From: Plecoglossus altivelis
Taxonomy: Eukaryota > Chordata > Actinopteri > Osmeriformes > Plecoglossidae
Assembly (NCBI GenBank): GCA_036571765.1
Contig: BROE01000012.1
Location: 17,162,232-17,226,231, forward strand
Reading direction: 5' to 3'
Length of the DNA: 64,000 bases
Position 1 is the first letter of the stretch; every line of letters begins with the position of its first letter. Shown here in pieces: positions 1 through 11,814 of this stretch. The notes below the pieces were generated by a model that saw only the letters and a list, made by a program, of their open reading frames with translations, was not told the DNA's origin and did not search any database. A program made the position numbers and the translations under genes.

Positions 1-348
1 CACTGTATTTAATCTGTTGGCGCATAAAAACAACTATTCAAACAACTCATTCATTGTTATGCATTTTAATAATTTTGTATAACCTACACCATGTCTGTAG
101 GCTACCCAAAGCTAGTCAAAAGGCTGTTGTGGATTCTTACTGAAAGGCCTGACTATTGATGGCACGAAGCCAGCTTGCTTTCGAGAGAAAACAAAAGCGA
201 TACTTAACGTCGTTTTCGTCTCTGTCTTTCGTTTCTGTCTGGCTTGATGACGCTTAAGTTTCCTCACCGGACTGCGACTGGACGTACAAGTGAGGACCAG
301 CCAGAGAACCAACTGTTATTTCTATATTTCTAAGCGAAGCGAAACGTT
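1..348 (+). promoter_or_regulatory. 5' flank and leader of HERC5/6-like gene
   Basis: This non-coding stretch lies directly upstream of the start codon at 349. Two short matches to the interferon-regulatory-factor core AANNGAAA are visible: the reverse complement of TTTCGTTTC at about 227-236, and AAGCGAAAC at 337-345, immediately before the ATG. HERC5 and HERC6 are interferon-induced in other vertebrates, so such sites would fit, but the matches are short and neither is a full ISRE (GAAANNGAAAC). The transcription start cannot be placed from sequence alone. Confidence 0.35.
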
Positions 349-2709
349 ATGGCTATGTTTTCATGGGGAGAGAATACTCGCAAGGGGTTTGGATTGGACA
401 AGTCCAAATCTTTGGACAAAGACAATTCTCTTTACTGCGCAGTTTTTACTCGCATCATTTCCCAAGTTACGCATTTGTCCGCGGGTAATCAGATAGTTGC
501 CTTTATCAGAAAAAATGGAAATGTTTCGGTGGTCCGGATGGTCAAGGAAAAAGGGAAAACATTAACGGGAAAACTGAGTAAGTAGCAAGTAGTGTACAAC
601 AGCCTACATTTAAATAACTTTATGAAAAACATTTAATAATCGTAAAATGAGTCAGACATTTATTTCCGCTTTTCTTTTTGTAAGGAAACGTGGATATCAA
701 AGAAGAAATTCATTCTCTGAGCTGTGGGGATGCAGATGTTGTTCTACTGACAAAAGCCGGTAGAGTTCTTAACCTGGACGCCTCACTTAACCCGCGGTAA
801 GATAGCCTTCAGCACGGAAGCCTTGAGGTGTGATGATGATCAACAAGTCACACGATTGTATCGTCTCGATGTTGTGATTCTTAGACCTGTGGGACTCAGG
901 GAGAAGACCAAAATTATTCAAGTTGCCTGTGGACAACAGCATTGCTTTGCATTAACAGAAGGTAAATTAGAACTAATAAACCTACTAATAACTAATAAAA
1001 CTCATAAATAACTAGAGTAGAACTAATCATCTTACTTTTGGCAATTTTAAGACACTAATACCCAACAGTATTCTCAGGAGTACCCACCCATGTGCCAACA
1101 GAAGCACTGTATATTTTTGTTTAATCAAACGTAGTTTGATGCACTTGTGTTGCCTGTGTTGCCTGTGTTGCATTGTGTTGCCTGTGTTGCATTGTGTTGC
1201 CTGTGTGTGCCTCTCCAGACTGCCAGCTGTTCACCTGGGGGGATAACAGCCATGGACAGCTGGGTCTGGGCAGGGGGGCTCCCAGCTGCCAGACCCCCCA
1301 GCCCCTCACCTCCCTGTGTGGGATCCCCCTGGCCCAGATCAGCGCTGGGGGGCAGCACAGCCTGGCTCTGTCCCTGTCTGGGGCTGTGTTTGCCTGGGGC
1401 AGCAACCAGGCCGGCCAGCTTGGCCTGGGAGACACTGCAGGTATTGGGTGTCCTGGAGCTCATCTATATTCATTAAAATCAGACAAACAAAATGAATGTT
1501 GATGATTTGTGAGTCTCAGTTTGGCACCATCTCCCCTAAGTGATGTAGGAGTCATCCTGGATGACGTCATCCAGGGTGATGTCATCCTGGATGATGTCAT
1601 GCCAGGTGTTGATGTCCTGGGTGATGTCATCCTGGGTGATGTCATCCTGGATGATGCCATGCTGGATGATGTCATGCTGGACGATGTAGGAGTCATCCTG
1701 ATAAAGAACAAAGAACAAATGATAACATTTTGACTGTTTATCTCCCAGACAGGCACAGCCCTGCTTCTATTCGCTGTCTGAGTTTCAAGAAGATTGTTTT
1801 TGTTTCCTGTGGAGAAGAGCACACAGCAGCCCTGAGCAAAGTATGTCCTGACCCCCCTCTGGTTTCACCTAACACACCACCTCCACCTGTTTTGATGTCA
1901 TCACATGATGTCATGAGATGTCATGAGATGATGTCATGAGATGATGTCATGACGTGATGTCCTGACGTGATGTCATGAGGGGACGTCTTGAGACGTCTCA
2001 TGCTGTGAGGATGTCATTTCCTGTTTGTTGTTGTTGTTGTTGTTGTTAGGGAGGTGTTGTGTTTACGTTTGGCTCGGGCCGTTACGGGCAGCTGGGTCAC
2101 AACTCCCCTCGGGATGAACTCCGACCCCGATTGGTGGGGGAACTCTGGGGGGCAAAGGTCACCCAGGTCGCCTGTGGAAGGTCAGTCAGAGGGATTTTAC
2201 CGCTTCGATTCTTGATTCAACACGTGTGTCGTGTCACCTTGTGTCATGTACACTCCGACACACCAACCTTCCATTGACGCGTCATCTTTTAACAGTCATG
2301 TTCGATTTCCTCCATTTCACTTTTTCAGACATCATACCCTGGTGTTTGTAGGATCCTCCAATAAGATCTACTCGTTTGGGCGTGGAGAGCAAGGGCAGCT
2401 GGGAACTGCAGCGAGCGTGGATCAGCATGTGCCCCTGTTAGTGCAGCTGCCTCAAGGTACTGCACAGTTACTTAAACACACACACACACACGCACACGCA
2501 CGAACACACACGCACGCGCACACGCACGCGCACACACACACACGTCTGCACACACATGTCTGCACACACACACACGCACACACACATGTCTGCACACACA
2601 CACACACGCACGCACACGCGCACACGCACGCACGTACACACACGGGCACACACACACACGTCTACACACACGCATACACACACACGTCTGCACACACACA
2701 CACGTCCAC

Positions 2710-2756
<47 letters not shown>

Positions 2757-5700
2757 AAGTGCGATTTCCATGGTAGTGAAATATCACAGAAGGATGTTGT
2801 ACCTGTTATGACCACCAGACAGCCCAGGGGTTCTGTCCATCCAGGGGATATATGCTGGTGGTCATCATTCCTTTGCTCGTTGTTCTACCACCCAGGTAAT
2901 TACACACAGTTTAATATCGCTGCTCACAACTGTAAATCAAGCTAACATGCTGTTATGAGTATAATGCTAACATGATGTTTATGTCTGTAAATCAAGCTAA
3001 CATACTGTTATGAGTACAGTACAGTGCTAACATGATGTTTACGTCTGCAGCAGCTGGGTGGAACAAGCGAGTCTGATGATAAAGTGTCCTACATTCAGGA
3101 CACCATCCTTACGTTAAACGAGGACATGATTGACAGATGGGTGTCTGGCTGCGAATCACACTCGTGGGACAATATCCAGAGGTACGTCTTGGTCGTTTGT
3201 GTTGTGTAGTTGTGTAGTTGTGTAGTAGTTGTTGTGTAGTTTCACGTTAAAGAGCAACAGGACGTGTACTTTACACGATATATAATAAGTCTTTGTTTAC
3301 GCTGTTCTCACGAGGTTTTTATTTTATTTTATAATTTGACATACAGGGAAATCACAGCAATATTCTCTTCCCCAGCCTGTCTGAATGGCAGCTTCCTTGA
3401 CAGAAGGTAATTTAAAGTCTTTTCTTCATCAAACATCATGTATGACTTTTCTGTCTTTTCATTTACTGATATTGAACGTGCTTTTATTTTATGCACGAGG
3501 AAAACAATTCATTTCTGTTTTAGTTTTGACAAACACTACCTTACTTCAGAGGCACAGTCCGGCCTGGACTTGTCTCATGCAAGGCTAGCCTTCGAGAAGA
3601 TTGCTACAAAGGACAAACTCTTAACAAAGGTGATCAACACCGTCTCCCATTCATACACAGCCAACACACATAGATTACACTTTAGAGACACTGAACTTCC
3701 CAAACATGATCAGTCCCTCTCATCAGGCAAACAAACAAGCATCTGAAATGTTCTTCGTCAAAAGGTCTTCAAAGGTGTCTGTTGTTTCTGTCCCTGCAGG
3801 TGGAGGAGGTGGTGTTGAGGAGCCTGCTTGTTTCGCTGCTCCCGGAGGCTGTCAGGGCGGAGGTAGTCAGGCCCGAGGCTCCCCTGAATGCAGAGGCTGT
3901 CAGGCCCGAGGCTCCCCTGAACGTGGAGGCTGTCAGGGTGTACCTCCTCCTACCTGAGCTACTCAGGGTTCTACGGAAGAGGAAGAGAGGAGTTGAAGGA
4001 GTAGAAAAAGCCACGCTGGCCGTCCTGCACGCACACACACACCTAGGTACAGAGCTAACACACGCTACCTAGTACAGGGAGCTACAGCACACACTCCGTC
4101 GGTACAGGAGCTGAGCGCGACGAACGAGCCACACTCCTAGGCCTACAGAGCTACACAGACACTCCTAGGGACAGAGCTAGACACACACTTTCTAGGTACA
4201 TGAGCTGAGCACACACACTCGCCTAGGTAACACGAGCTAACACACACACACACACACACACACGCAAACACATACACACACACACACTCCTAGGTACAGA
4301 GTAACACACGCACACACACACACACTACTAGGTACAGAGCTGCACACACACACACACACAACCCATACTCTCCTGCACTAGGTACAGTCCTGCATGCACA
4401 CACACAGTATTCTCCTGAACCGGGTACAGGTACTCTTCTGTACTCTCACAATACTCTCCTGCACACACACAATACTCTCCTATACTCTCACAGTACTCAC
4501 ACAGTACTCTCCTGCACTAGATACAGTACTCTCACAGTACTCTCCTGCACTAGGTACCTCACNNNNNNNNNNNNNNNNNNNNNNNNNNNNNNNNNNNNNN
4601 NNNNNNNNNNNNNNNNNNNNNNNNNNNNNNNNNNNNNNNNNNNNNNNNNNNNNNNNNNNNNNNNNNNNNNNNNNNNNNNNNNNNNTACAGAGCTACACAC
4701 ACACGCACCACACCACACACACAACTCCTAAGAGGTTACCCAAAGAGATACTCACTCACACAGACACCCACAGCACACAACACACACGGCCAAAACACAA
4801 TTTACTCTAATAACACACACACACAACACACCACATACACACAACATATACACACACCAACCACACACACCAACCACACACTACTAGGCGACAGAGGCTT
4901 GCACACAACACAACCAACCACACACACAACACACACGCCCAATTACCTCATCTGGCACCTTAGGCAGGGGGGTTACAGTCCCTGCGATGCACACACACAT
5001 ATTCTCCCCTGAACCGAGCGGATACAGCGGATACTCTTCCTGTTACTAATCACAATACTCTCCTCACACACACAATTACTCGCCTTATACTCAATCACAC
5101 AGTACTCACACAGTACTCTCCTGCACTAGGTACAGTACTCTCACAGTACTCACACAGTACTCACACAGTACTCTCCTGCACTCGGTACAGTACTCTCCTG
5201 TACTAGGTACAGTCCTGTACACACGCAATACTCTCACAGTACTCACACAGTACACACACAGTACTCTCCTGAACTAGGTACAGTTCTGTACACACACAGT
5301 CCTCTCCTGTACTCTCACTGTACTCTCACAGTACTCTCGCAGTACTCTTACACTTCTCACACAGTACTCTCACAGTTTTCTCCTGCACTAGGTACAGTCC
5401 TGCACACACAGTACTCTCACAGTAGTCTCCTGCACTAGGTACAGTCCTGCACACACACAGTACTCTCACAGTACTCTCACAGTACTCTCCTGCACTAGGT
5501 ACAGTCCTGCACACACACAGTACTCTCACAGTACTCTCACAGTACTCTCACAGTACTCTCACAGTACTCTTACAGTACTCTCACAGTACTCTCCACTCTA
5601 ACACACTGGGACACACAGGGAGCATCTGAACCTGCCATCTCTTCATCAAATGTCTAATAACAGTAACAGCAGTGTGTTTATTTAGACATGGATTTTATCC

Positions 5701-7822
5701 AATATATTTCGCCCTCTGACTTGTTGATCTGCAGCTAAACAACACATACTGAGGGACAGAAAGAGTTCACGAATTCTCTGTGTTTCCAACAGACAGCCTG
5801 TGGTTGAAGCTGCCTTACTCCTTCTTCAGGACGACGGTGAAAATATTCTACGACCTCGCTGTCAGATACTTCAATGGGTTTTGCACAGGAGACTGCAACC
5901 CAGACTACATGCTTGAAATCACCGTAGGCGTCCTCATGAGACTGCATAAGGTGAATATCTGCTGCTGCTGCTGGAACTGTGTCTGTAATGTGTTTGTTCA
6001 TTTAAGATATATATTATCTTATATTATATCTTATATATATTATCTTATATACTTATATTATTTATGTAGCACCGCAGTGCTGTGAGGCACGACATTTCGT
6101 TCCACTGTGTTCCACGATAAAGCTCAACTTGAACTTGATCAAGATACTAAGACACCATTTATATCATAGGGAACCATCATGTATTTCAGAATAATATGAA
6201 TGTGTTCAAGATCCTTGTCTTGGGGGATTTGAACGTGTAGTCTGCTGTTACATACTTAGGTTTTTGATCTCGTCTTACCTGTCTCATACAGGTGAATGAC
6301 AAGCGACGCATTAAAATGGCTGCCAGCAATTTCCACATTAATGAAATCAAGTCGCTGATTCAGGGTGTGAGTATGAAGACATGACTCTGAGTTTGGTCTC
6401 GTATTTTTGCCTTAATCTGTTGTGTTCTTTAAAAGACAAGGTTTGTTTTCAGTTCTTCAAAAGTTGTGTTTAAATGAAGTCAAAGCAAAGCCTCTTTTTC
6501 GTTTTTAGATGATTGACATGTTGCCTAGTTACCTGCCGGTAAGGGAACAACAAATTAAATTGAATGCTGAATTACAAACTGATTAATTGGAAACTCTAGA
6601 TAGACTTGTAATATGTTTATCATTTCCATCCGCAGTTTAATTTTTCTTATTACTCTGAACAATCCTGCATCTTTAACATGGAAGCGAAATGCTTGTTATT
6701 CAAACTGGAGTACAATATAAATGTAAGCAAAATATGAACTACGGGACCACAGAAATACACACAAATTTGTTGGTTTAATTTAAATTGTAGACTTATTGTA
6801 CACAAATACTTAATATACATAAATAATGGTACATCATAGATGCATTCCTGAATTTGAATACACTATTTATTTTTTAGTTGTGGCAGAATCCAAATCTACA
6901 ATTCTACCGTTCTCAAATAACTGTATGCAGAAAGACACTGCTGCAGGATGTTTTCAACTATCTTCAACGAAAAGTCCACAATGTCAACAGTCCATTAGTG
7001 GTAAGTATCGTGTTTGCCTGCATGAATATGTCCAGGAATGTGTGATCGCCTAAGTACGTTTTCAGACAGTTTGACCATTTAATTGTCCGTATCTGTTGCA
7101 AGAGGGTTAGCTGTGTATTTACCAGAAATTCGATGGCACAATATGCGGAAACAAAACAAATGCCTGTCACCTTTACGAAGCTTCTAACAACATTTGTTTT
7201 TAGGTGAAATTCCAAGAGGAAGATGGTGAGGACTATGGCGGGGTATCTCTCCAATTCTACACCCTCTTGGCCAAGAAACTACTGAAACCAGAATCCAAGG
7301 TTCTTCAAGTGAACGAACACTCTGGCCTATCGTGGTTCCCTGTCGATGTAACTCTTCATCATTTCATCCCTACAAGTCATACATTTAGCCTCTAAACAGA
7401 TACGATTCATTATATATCTGCGTTACGCTTTTTTCCCGAATCGATGGTGCCTTTTAGATGAACGCCTAAAATGACTTCCCTAAAACTGTGTTTAGGACGG
7501 CAGCAACAGATCTCATCTGCTGGGATTAATATGCGGGCTGGCGCTTTACAACAAGTGTGTGCTGAACATCTACCTCCCTACGGCTCTCTTCAAGAAGCTG
7601 CTGGGTTTACCTGCTTCGCTGGACGATCTGAAGGAGCTCTCACCTGTAGAGGCCAGGTAGGAAATGACCTCAGCTAGAACCGCCAACTGTTCAATCACCT
7701 GTCGTGATTCGACGTATTGAATGCTATAAGGCCTAAGGCCTTTTATAATACATGTTGTTTTACATTATATATGCACAATTACATGTTGTTCATCAACTTT
7801 TATCTGTCTATCTATCCATATA

Positions 7823-7861
<39 letters not shown>

Positions 7862-9881
7862 GTCTGTCTATCTGTCTGTCTATCTGTCTGTCTGTCTATC
7901 TGTCTGTCTGTCTGTCTGTCTGTCTGTCAGTCACAGTGTTGAGTTATGATATTAAGATACGTGCTTTTCTACACAGGAGTTTACAACAACTGCTGATGGA
8001 AGATGAAGAAGTTGTAGAGTTGCTGTATTTAGACTTCACAGTAAGGGCAACAACTACACAGAGATATTCATTCGTTTGTCAGTACAGTCGGTACAAGAAA
8101 TGTTCCTCCGCCGTTTAATTGTGTTTCTTATGAACAGTATCTTTGATGGAGGCTCAAAGCAAGTTAAATTAAATTCAGTACTAAATCAGTGTAATGTTTA
8201 CACAACACAAACGTGCCTGTGTACTTTGTTTTTTGTCCTTTAAAGTACGGAGGCCAGGAACTAATTCCAAACGGGGCAAATATAACCGTCACCAAAGTCA
8301 ACAGGTAGCCAGCAAAACGTAGTCAAATGTTTATTAAAATATTGATTATTCAAATGTTATATGCTAGGCCTCGATCAAACACTGAACAATTGCAAATGTT
8401 ACTGTACTCTGTTTTGAAATTGTTTGCATCCTTGTCATCCACAGGCAAAAATATGTGGACCTGTATGTGGACATGGTGTTCAATAAATCTGTGGAGCGGC
8501 AGTTTGCAGAGTTCAGGGCTGGTTTTGAGACAAGCTGCCCCCTGCAGGCCTGGAAGATATTTCTTCCTGATGAACTCATGATTATGCTCCATGGGGACGA
8601 TCAGTACAAGTGGGAGGAGCTGAGAAAGGTCAGGCCAATCAGATTCTCTGAATTTACATATTATAACATGTACTCTGTTGTCTAGCTGCTTATCAGTGTG
8701 GCTTTGTCTCTTTCCCCGTACTGGGATTCGAACCTGTGTCCTCTGACTTGAAAACGTTACCATCTCTTAAACAAACAGCACTTTAACAAACATCACTTTA
8801 ACTAGCTACAACACTCCAATGCTAGCTCCTTGAAGGTGGGTCGTATTTATATTGAGGAGTGAGTTTAAAGAATTCAACTTTGTGACAAGCACATCCATGT
8901 TCTAAATGAACAAGCACTTTAAGCCATCACATCACTGGATATTATACATTTTAGGAGACACTTCCATTCAGACCTAGAAACAAATAATCTATAGTAAATG
9001 TTTGGTTCGTTTTAAATGGTTGTTCTTTTTCTCACAACAGCACGCAAAATACAATAGATACTCTGAAACAGATGAGATCATCGAAAACTTCTGGACGGTA
9101 TTCACAGAGTTTTCAGAGGAGGAAAAGAAAGATTTCCTGAGTGAGTCAAGAAAGAAACACACACATGCTGTTCATACAAACTGTCTGTCAAAGCAGATCT
9201 AGAAATGTCTCTGTTCTCGTTCTGTCTGTCAGAGCAGATCTAGAAATGTCTCTGTTTCGTTCTGTCTGTCAGAGCAGATCTAGAAATGTCTCTGTCTCGT
9301 TCTGTCTGTCAAAGCAGATCTAGAAATGTCTCTGTTTCGTTCTGTCTGTCAGAGCAGATCTAGAAATGTCTCTGTTCTCGTTCTGTCTGTCAGAGCAGAT
9401 CTAGAAATGTCTCTGTCTCGTTCTGTCTGTCAGAGCAGATCTAGGAATGTCTCTGTCTCGTTCTGTCTGTCAAAGCAGATCTAGAAATGTCTCTGTCTCG
9501 TTCTGTCTGTCAAAGCAGATCTAGAAATGTCTCTGTCTCGTTCTGTCTGTCAGAGCAGATCTAGAAATGTCTCTGTCTCGTTCTGTCTGTCAAAGCAGAC
9601 CTAGAAATGTCTCTGTCTCGTTCTGTCTGTCAAAGCAGACCTAGAAATGTCTCTGTTCTCGTTCAGCTTTTCTCACAGGAACTGACAGACTTCCCAGAGG
9701 ACGTCACGCCAGACTGTGTATGAAGATAGAGCGTGTGGACGTGCTGAACCCAGATGAATATTACCCAGAAGCTGCAACGTGTTTTGACACCCTGCTGCTT
9801 CCTAACTACAGCAGCATCGACGTTCTTCGTTGCCAGCTGGCTCATGCCATCAAATACTGTGACGTGATTGGGAAGCGATAA
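349..9881 (+). CDS. HERC5/HERC6-like E3 ubiquitin ligase (RCC1 + HECT), 24 exons
   Basis: Predicted HECT-type E3 that accepts ubiquitin (or an ISG15-like modifier, as known for HERC5) on a Cys and passes it to substrates. Coding exons: 349-577, 685-796, 885-961, 1219-1440, 1749-1840, 2050-2180, 2329-2456, 2828-2895, 3051-3181, 3347-3406, 3524-3629, 3800-4046, 5793-5950, 6292-6366, 6509-6538, 6636-6722, 6878-7000, 7204-7347, 7496-7656, 7977-8040, 8246-8304, 8445-8628, 9041-9140, 9667-9881. All junctions are GT-AG and in phase; the total is 3003 nt including the stop, 1000 residues, close to HERC5/6 length. Exons 1-8 encode RCC1 blades (FTFGSGRYGQLGHNS, VACGQQHC). Exons 17-24 encode HECT (DYGGVS, FLTGTDRLP), with the catalytic Cys codon at 9780-9782 in the context AATCFDTLLLP. 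Exon 17 is 48 nt and exon 21 is 24 nt shorter than in herc3. Assignment to HERC5/6 rather than another HERC3-derived copy is inference from divergence and position. Confidence 0.88.
1200..1426 (+). repeat. Gene-conversion tract, copy in HERC5/6-like exon 4
   Basis: About 227 bp spanning the acceptor and most of exon 4 (1219-1440) matches 15004-15230 in herc3 with one visible mismatch (T at 1391, C at 15195). Identity stops abruptly after the codons for GQLGL, 14 bases before the exon end. Flanking introns and the neighbouring exons of the two genes are clearly diverged. It encodes one RCC1 blade (CQLFTWGDNSHGQLGLG). Confidence 0.85.
1536..1700. repeat. GATGATGTCATCCTGG-type minisatellite
   Basis: Imperfect tandem copies of a roughly 15-18 bp unit around GATGTCATCCTGG lie in the intron between exons 4 and 5 of the HERC5/6-like gene. 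A related TGATGTCATGAGA array follows exon 5 at about 1895-2000. Open frames across it are repeat shadows. Confidence 0.7.
2476..2753. repeat. (CA)n / (CG)-interrupted microsatellite
   Basis: A long CA-rich microsatellite with CG and GTCTG interruptions begins 20 bp after the donor of exon 7 (exon end 2456). Long open frames on both strands here are low complexity and not genes. Confidence 0.9.
3844..3938 (+). repeat. In-frame 33-bp coding repeat in exon 12
   Basis: Exon 12 of the HERC5/6-like gene carries tandem copies of a 33-bp unit encoding 11 residues of the form EA-VR-PEAPLN. The unit is a multiple of three, so the frame is kept. Other HERC proteins have a single VEA(L/M)R segment at this point just before the conserved YLxLPE motif, so the extra copies look like a lineage-specific expansion of the linker between propeller and HECT. 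Confidence 0.75.
4047..5600. repeat. Donor-site-bearing tandem array in intron 12
   Basis: The intron after exon 12 begins CTAG|GTACAG and is filled with degenerate tandem copies of CTAGGTACAG alternating with CA repeats and TACTCTCACAG units. The exon-intron junction sequence is therefore reproduced many times downstream. The array is interrupted by an N gap and is indel-rich around 4740-5100, which suggests poor assembly. Confidence 0.75.
4563..4685. other. Assembly gap (123 N)
   Basis: Run of N inside the intron 12 tandem array. The true array length is unknown. Confidence 0.99.
6062..6140 (+). mobile_element. LINE-like 3' tail fragment
   Basis: A short stretch including GACATTTCGTTCC and ATAAAGCTCAACTTGAACTT resembles the 3' tails of fish non-LTR retrotransposons, which end in short TTGAA-type repeats. 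It sits in intron 13 of the HERC5/6-like gene. No coding part is left. Family assignment is uncertain. Confidence 0.4.
7801..7928. repeat. (TCTG)n tetranucleotide repeat
   Basis: A TCTG/TCTA tetranucleotide array ends about 48 bp before the acceptor of exon 20 of the HERC5/6-like gene and supplies pyrimidine-rich sequence upstream of it. Confidence 0.95.
8690..8765 (-). mobile_element. tRNA-like fragment (probable SINE head)
   Basis: On the minus strand there is a B-box-like GGTTCGAATCC preceded by a TTTCAAGTCAGAGGACACA stretch, as in the tRNA-related part of SINEs. The A-box side is degraded and no acceptor stem can be folded, so this is not a functional tRNA gene. Confidence 0.4.
9187..9665. 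repeat. ~41-bp minisatellite abutting the last acceptor
   Basis: About eleven copies of a unit containing CAGATCTAGAAATGTCTCTG and CTCGTTCTGTCTGTC lie in the last intron of the HERC5/6-like gene. The final partial unit runs straight into the acceptor (TCTCGTTCAG, exon start 9667), so the acceptor's pyrimidine tract is derived from the repeat. Confidence 0.9.
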
Positions 9882-9940
9882 CAAGCAGTTAGAATGAGAG
9901 TGAGGACAGAAACAAAAGTTTTTTCTATACCCAGGAAATG

Positions 9941-9946
9941 AATAAA
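9941..9946 (+). terminator. Candidate poly(A) signal AATAAA
   Basis: A canonical AATAAA lies 60 bp after the stop codon of the HERC5/6-like gene (stop 9879-9881). Further ATAAA-type motifs occur near 10036 and 10222. Which one is used cannot be told from sequence. Confidence 0.5.
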
Positions 9947-10199
9947 GGCACGCAATGACAAGAGATAACAATGTATAAAGTACAGATGTGTTTACAAGAA
10001 GTATAAAGTGCAGAGATTTATGTAAAAAGTGAAAATAAAAGTTGCCAGAAAAATTATTGGTGAAGTTAAGTACCAGTGCCAGAAAAACCTACTTATGTAC
10101 AGTATTTGTACTTTCTCTGTAAATAGATAATAAAATAACCTATAATTGAACCGTCTACTTTGAGTGCAATGGCTCTTTACTGCACGGCTCACATCTGGT

Positions 10200-10572
10200 C
10201 ACATGTTTGATGACGCGCATGGCAATAAAGCTGAATCCACTTCCGTATTATTGTGAAGAGAGAACGCCCCGTTTGGAATCCAGGAATGAATCTGCTCAGG
10301 TAATTTCACGTCCCGTACACTACAAACAACATCCGTTAGTGCCCTGACATTTTACATATTTGTCGACAGTAATCAGGAGATATTAAAAATCTATTGTAGT
10401 TAACTATATGAACATACAATACGTTCTTTAGGAAAGGTAGCTAAGATTGAGGATTTGCAGTAGGAAATGAAATGGGCGGATGTTTAACGTCATCTGTCGT
10501 TTTTCTTTTCGTTGCTTCAGTGTTGTCTCGTCTAAAATAATATGAATATTATATGAATATTATGTAACAGAC
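10200..10572 (+). promoter_or_regulatory. Possible herc3 promoter / non-coding first exon
   Basis: AT-moderate unique sequence between the two HERC genes. A consensus donor (TCTGCTCAG|GTAATT) ends at 10299 and could close a non-coding first exon of herc3, whose coding exon starts with an acceptor at 12771. No TATA box is evident. This is inference only. Confidence 0.3.
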
Positions 10573-10950
10573 GTGCTTTTGGGGGTTAACGGCGTTTCTT
10601 ATAACCATGTAAGCACTTGCCCAATGCTTATTAAGTCGAGAGCTAGCACCAATCTGACGCTGTAAAGCTGCTGTCAGCTAAAGCTAGCTAGCTAGCCTAA
10701 GCTAGCTTTTTACTCCTACGTTGCAGAAGGGGTTGTAGAATGTTCGGCGCTAATCAACAACCTCCTCGAAGATACACACCCACACTCAGACACACACTCA
10801 GTGTGGGACACACACTTCATGGACACACACTCAGACCACCACTCAGACACAACACTCAGACACACCACTCAGACACACCACTCAGACACAGCACTCATAC
10901 ACACACACAATACAACACACACAACACACACACTCAGACACACACTCAGA

Positions 10951-10983
<33 letters not shown>

Positions 10984-11775
10984 CACACACACTCACAATG
11001 TAGCAGTCTCTTGGCTTTGCTTAACCACTCATGCGTGAAAAACCCCCCACAGGAAGCTAACCTCCGCTACAAGTTTGTGTCTGGTGGCTGCTGTCTAACC
11101 ATTTCTCATTAAAACATGATATTGAACATTTCAGCTGTGGTCACTGGTGTCAGTGCTTCCTGAAGAAGAAGTTAGGCACCTTTTCAACACTGCTTTCTGT
11201 TTCACCCACCGACTAGCTAAACACAGCCCTGTTTCAAATGCTTTGGAGTGGATTGGCGATAAATCAGGCAGGCAGGCCAGTTCGGAAGCGCTTAAAAAGG
11301 GATTACAGGCTTGAAACAGTCGTCACAACACGCTTCGCTTACTACACACAGACCTTGAAAAGCCCCCACCCCCTTTTGTGCTTTTGGGGGTTAACGGCGT
11401 TTCTTATAACCATGTAAGCACTTGCCCAATGCTTATTAAGTCGAGAGCTAGCACCAATCTGACGCTGTAAAGCTGCTGTCAGCTAAAGCTAGCTAGCTAG
11501 CTAGCTAGCTTTTACTCCTGACGTTGCAGAAGGGGGTTGTAGATGTTCGGCGCTGAATCAACAACCTCCTCGAAGTGATCACACACAGGCGTCCACTCAG
11601 GACACAAGCACTCAGACAGCACACTCAGACACACACTCAGACAGACACACACTCAGAACACACACTCCAGACAACACACTCAGACACACACTCCAGGACA
11701 CACACTCAGGACACACACACACAACACCACACACACACACAACACACTCAGGACACACACTCAGAACTCCACACA

Positions 11776-11814
<39 letters not shown>

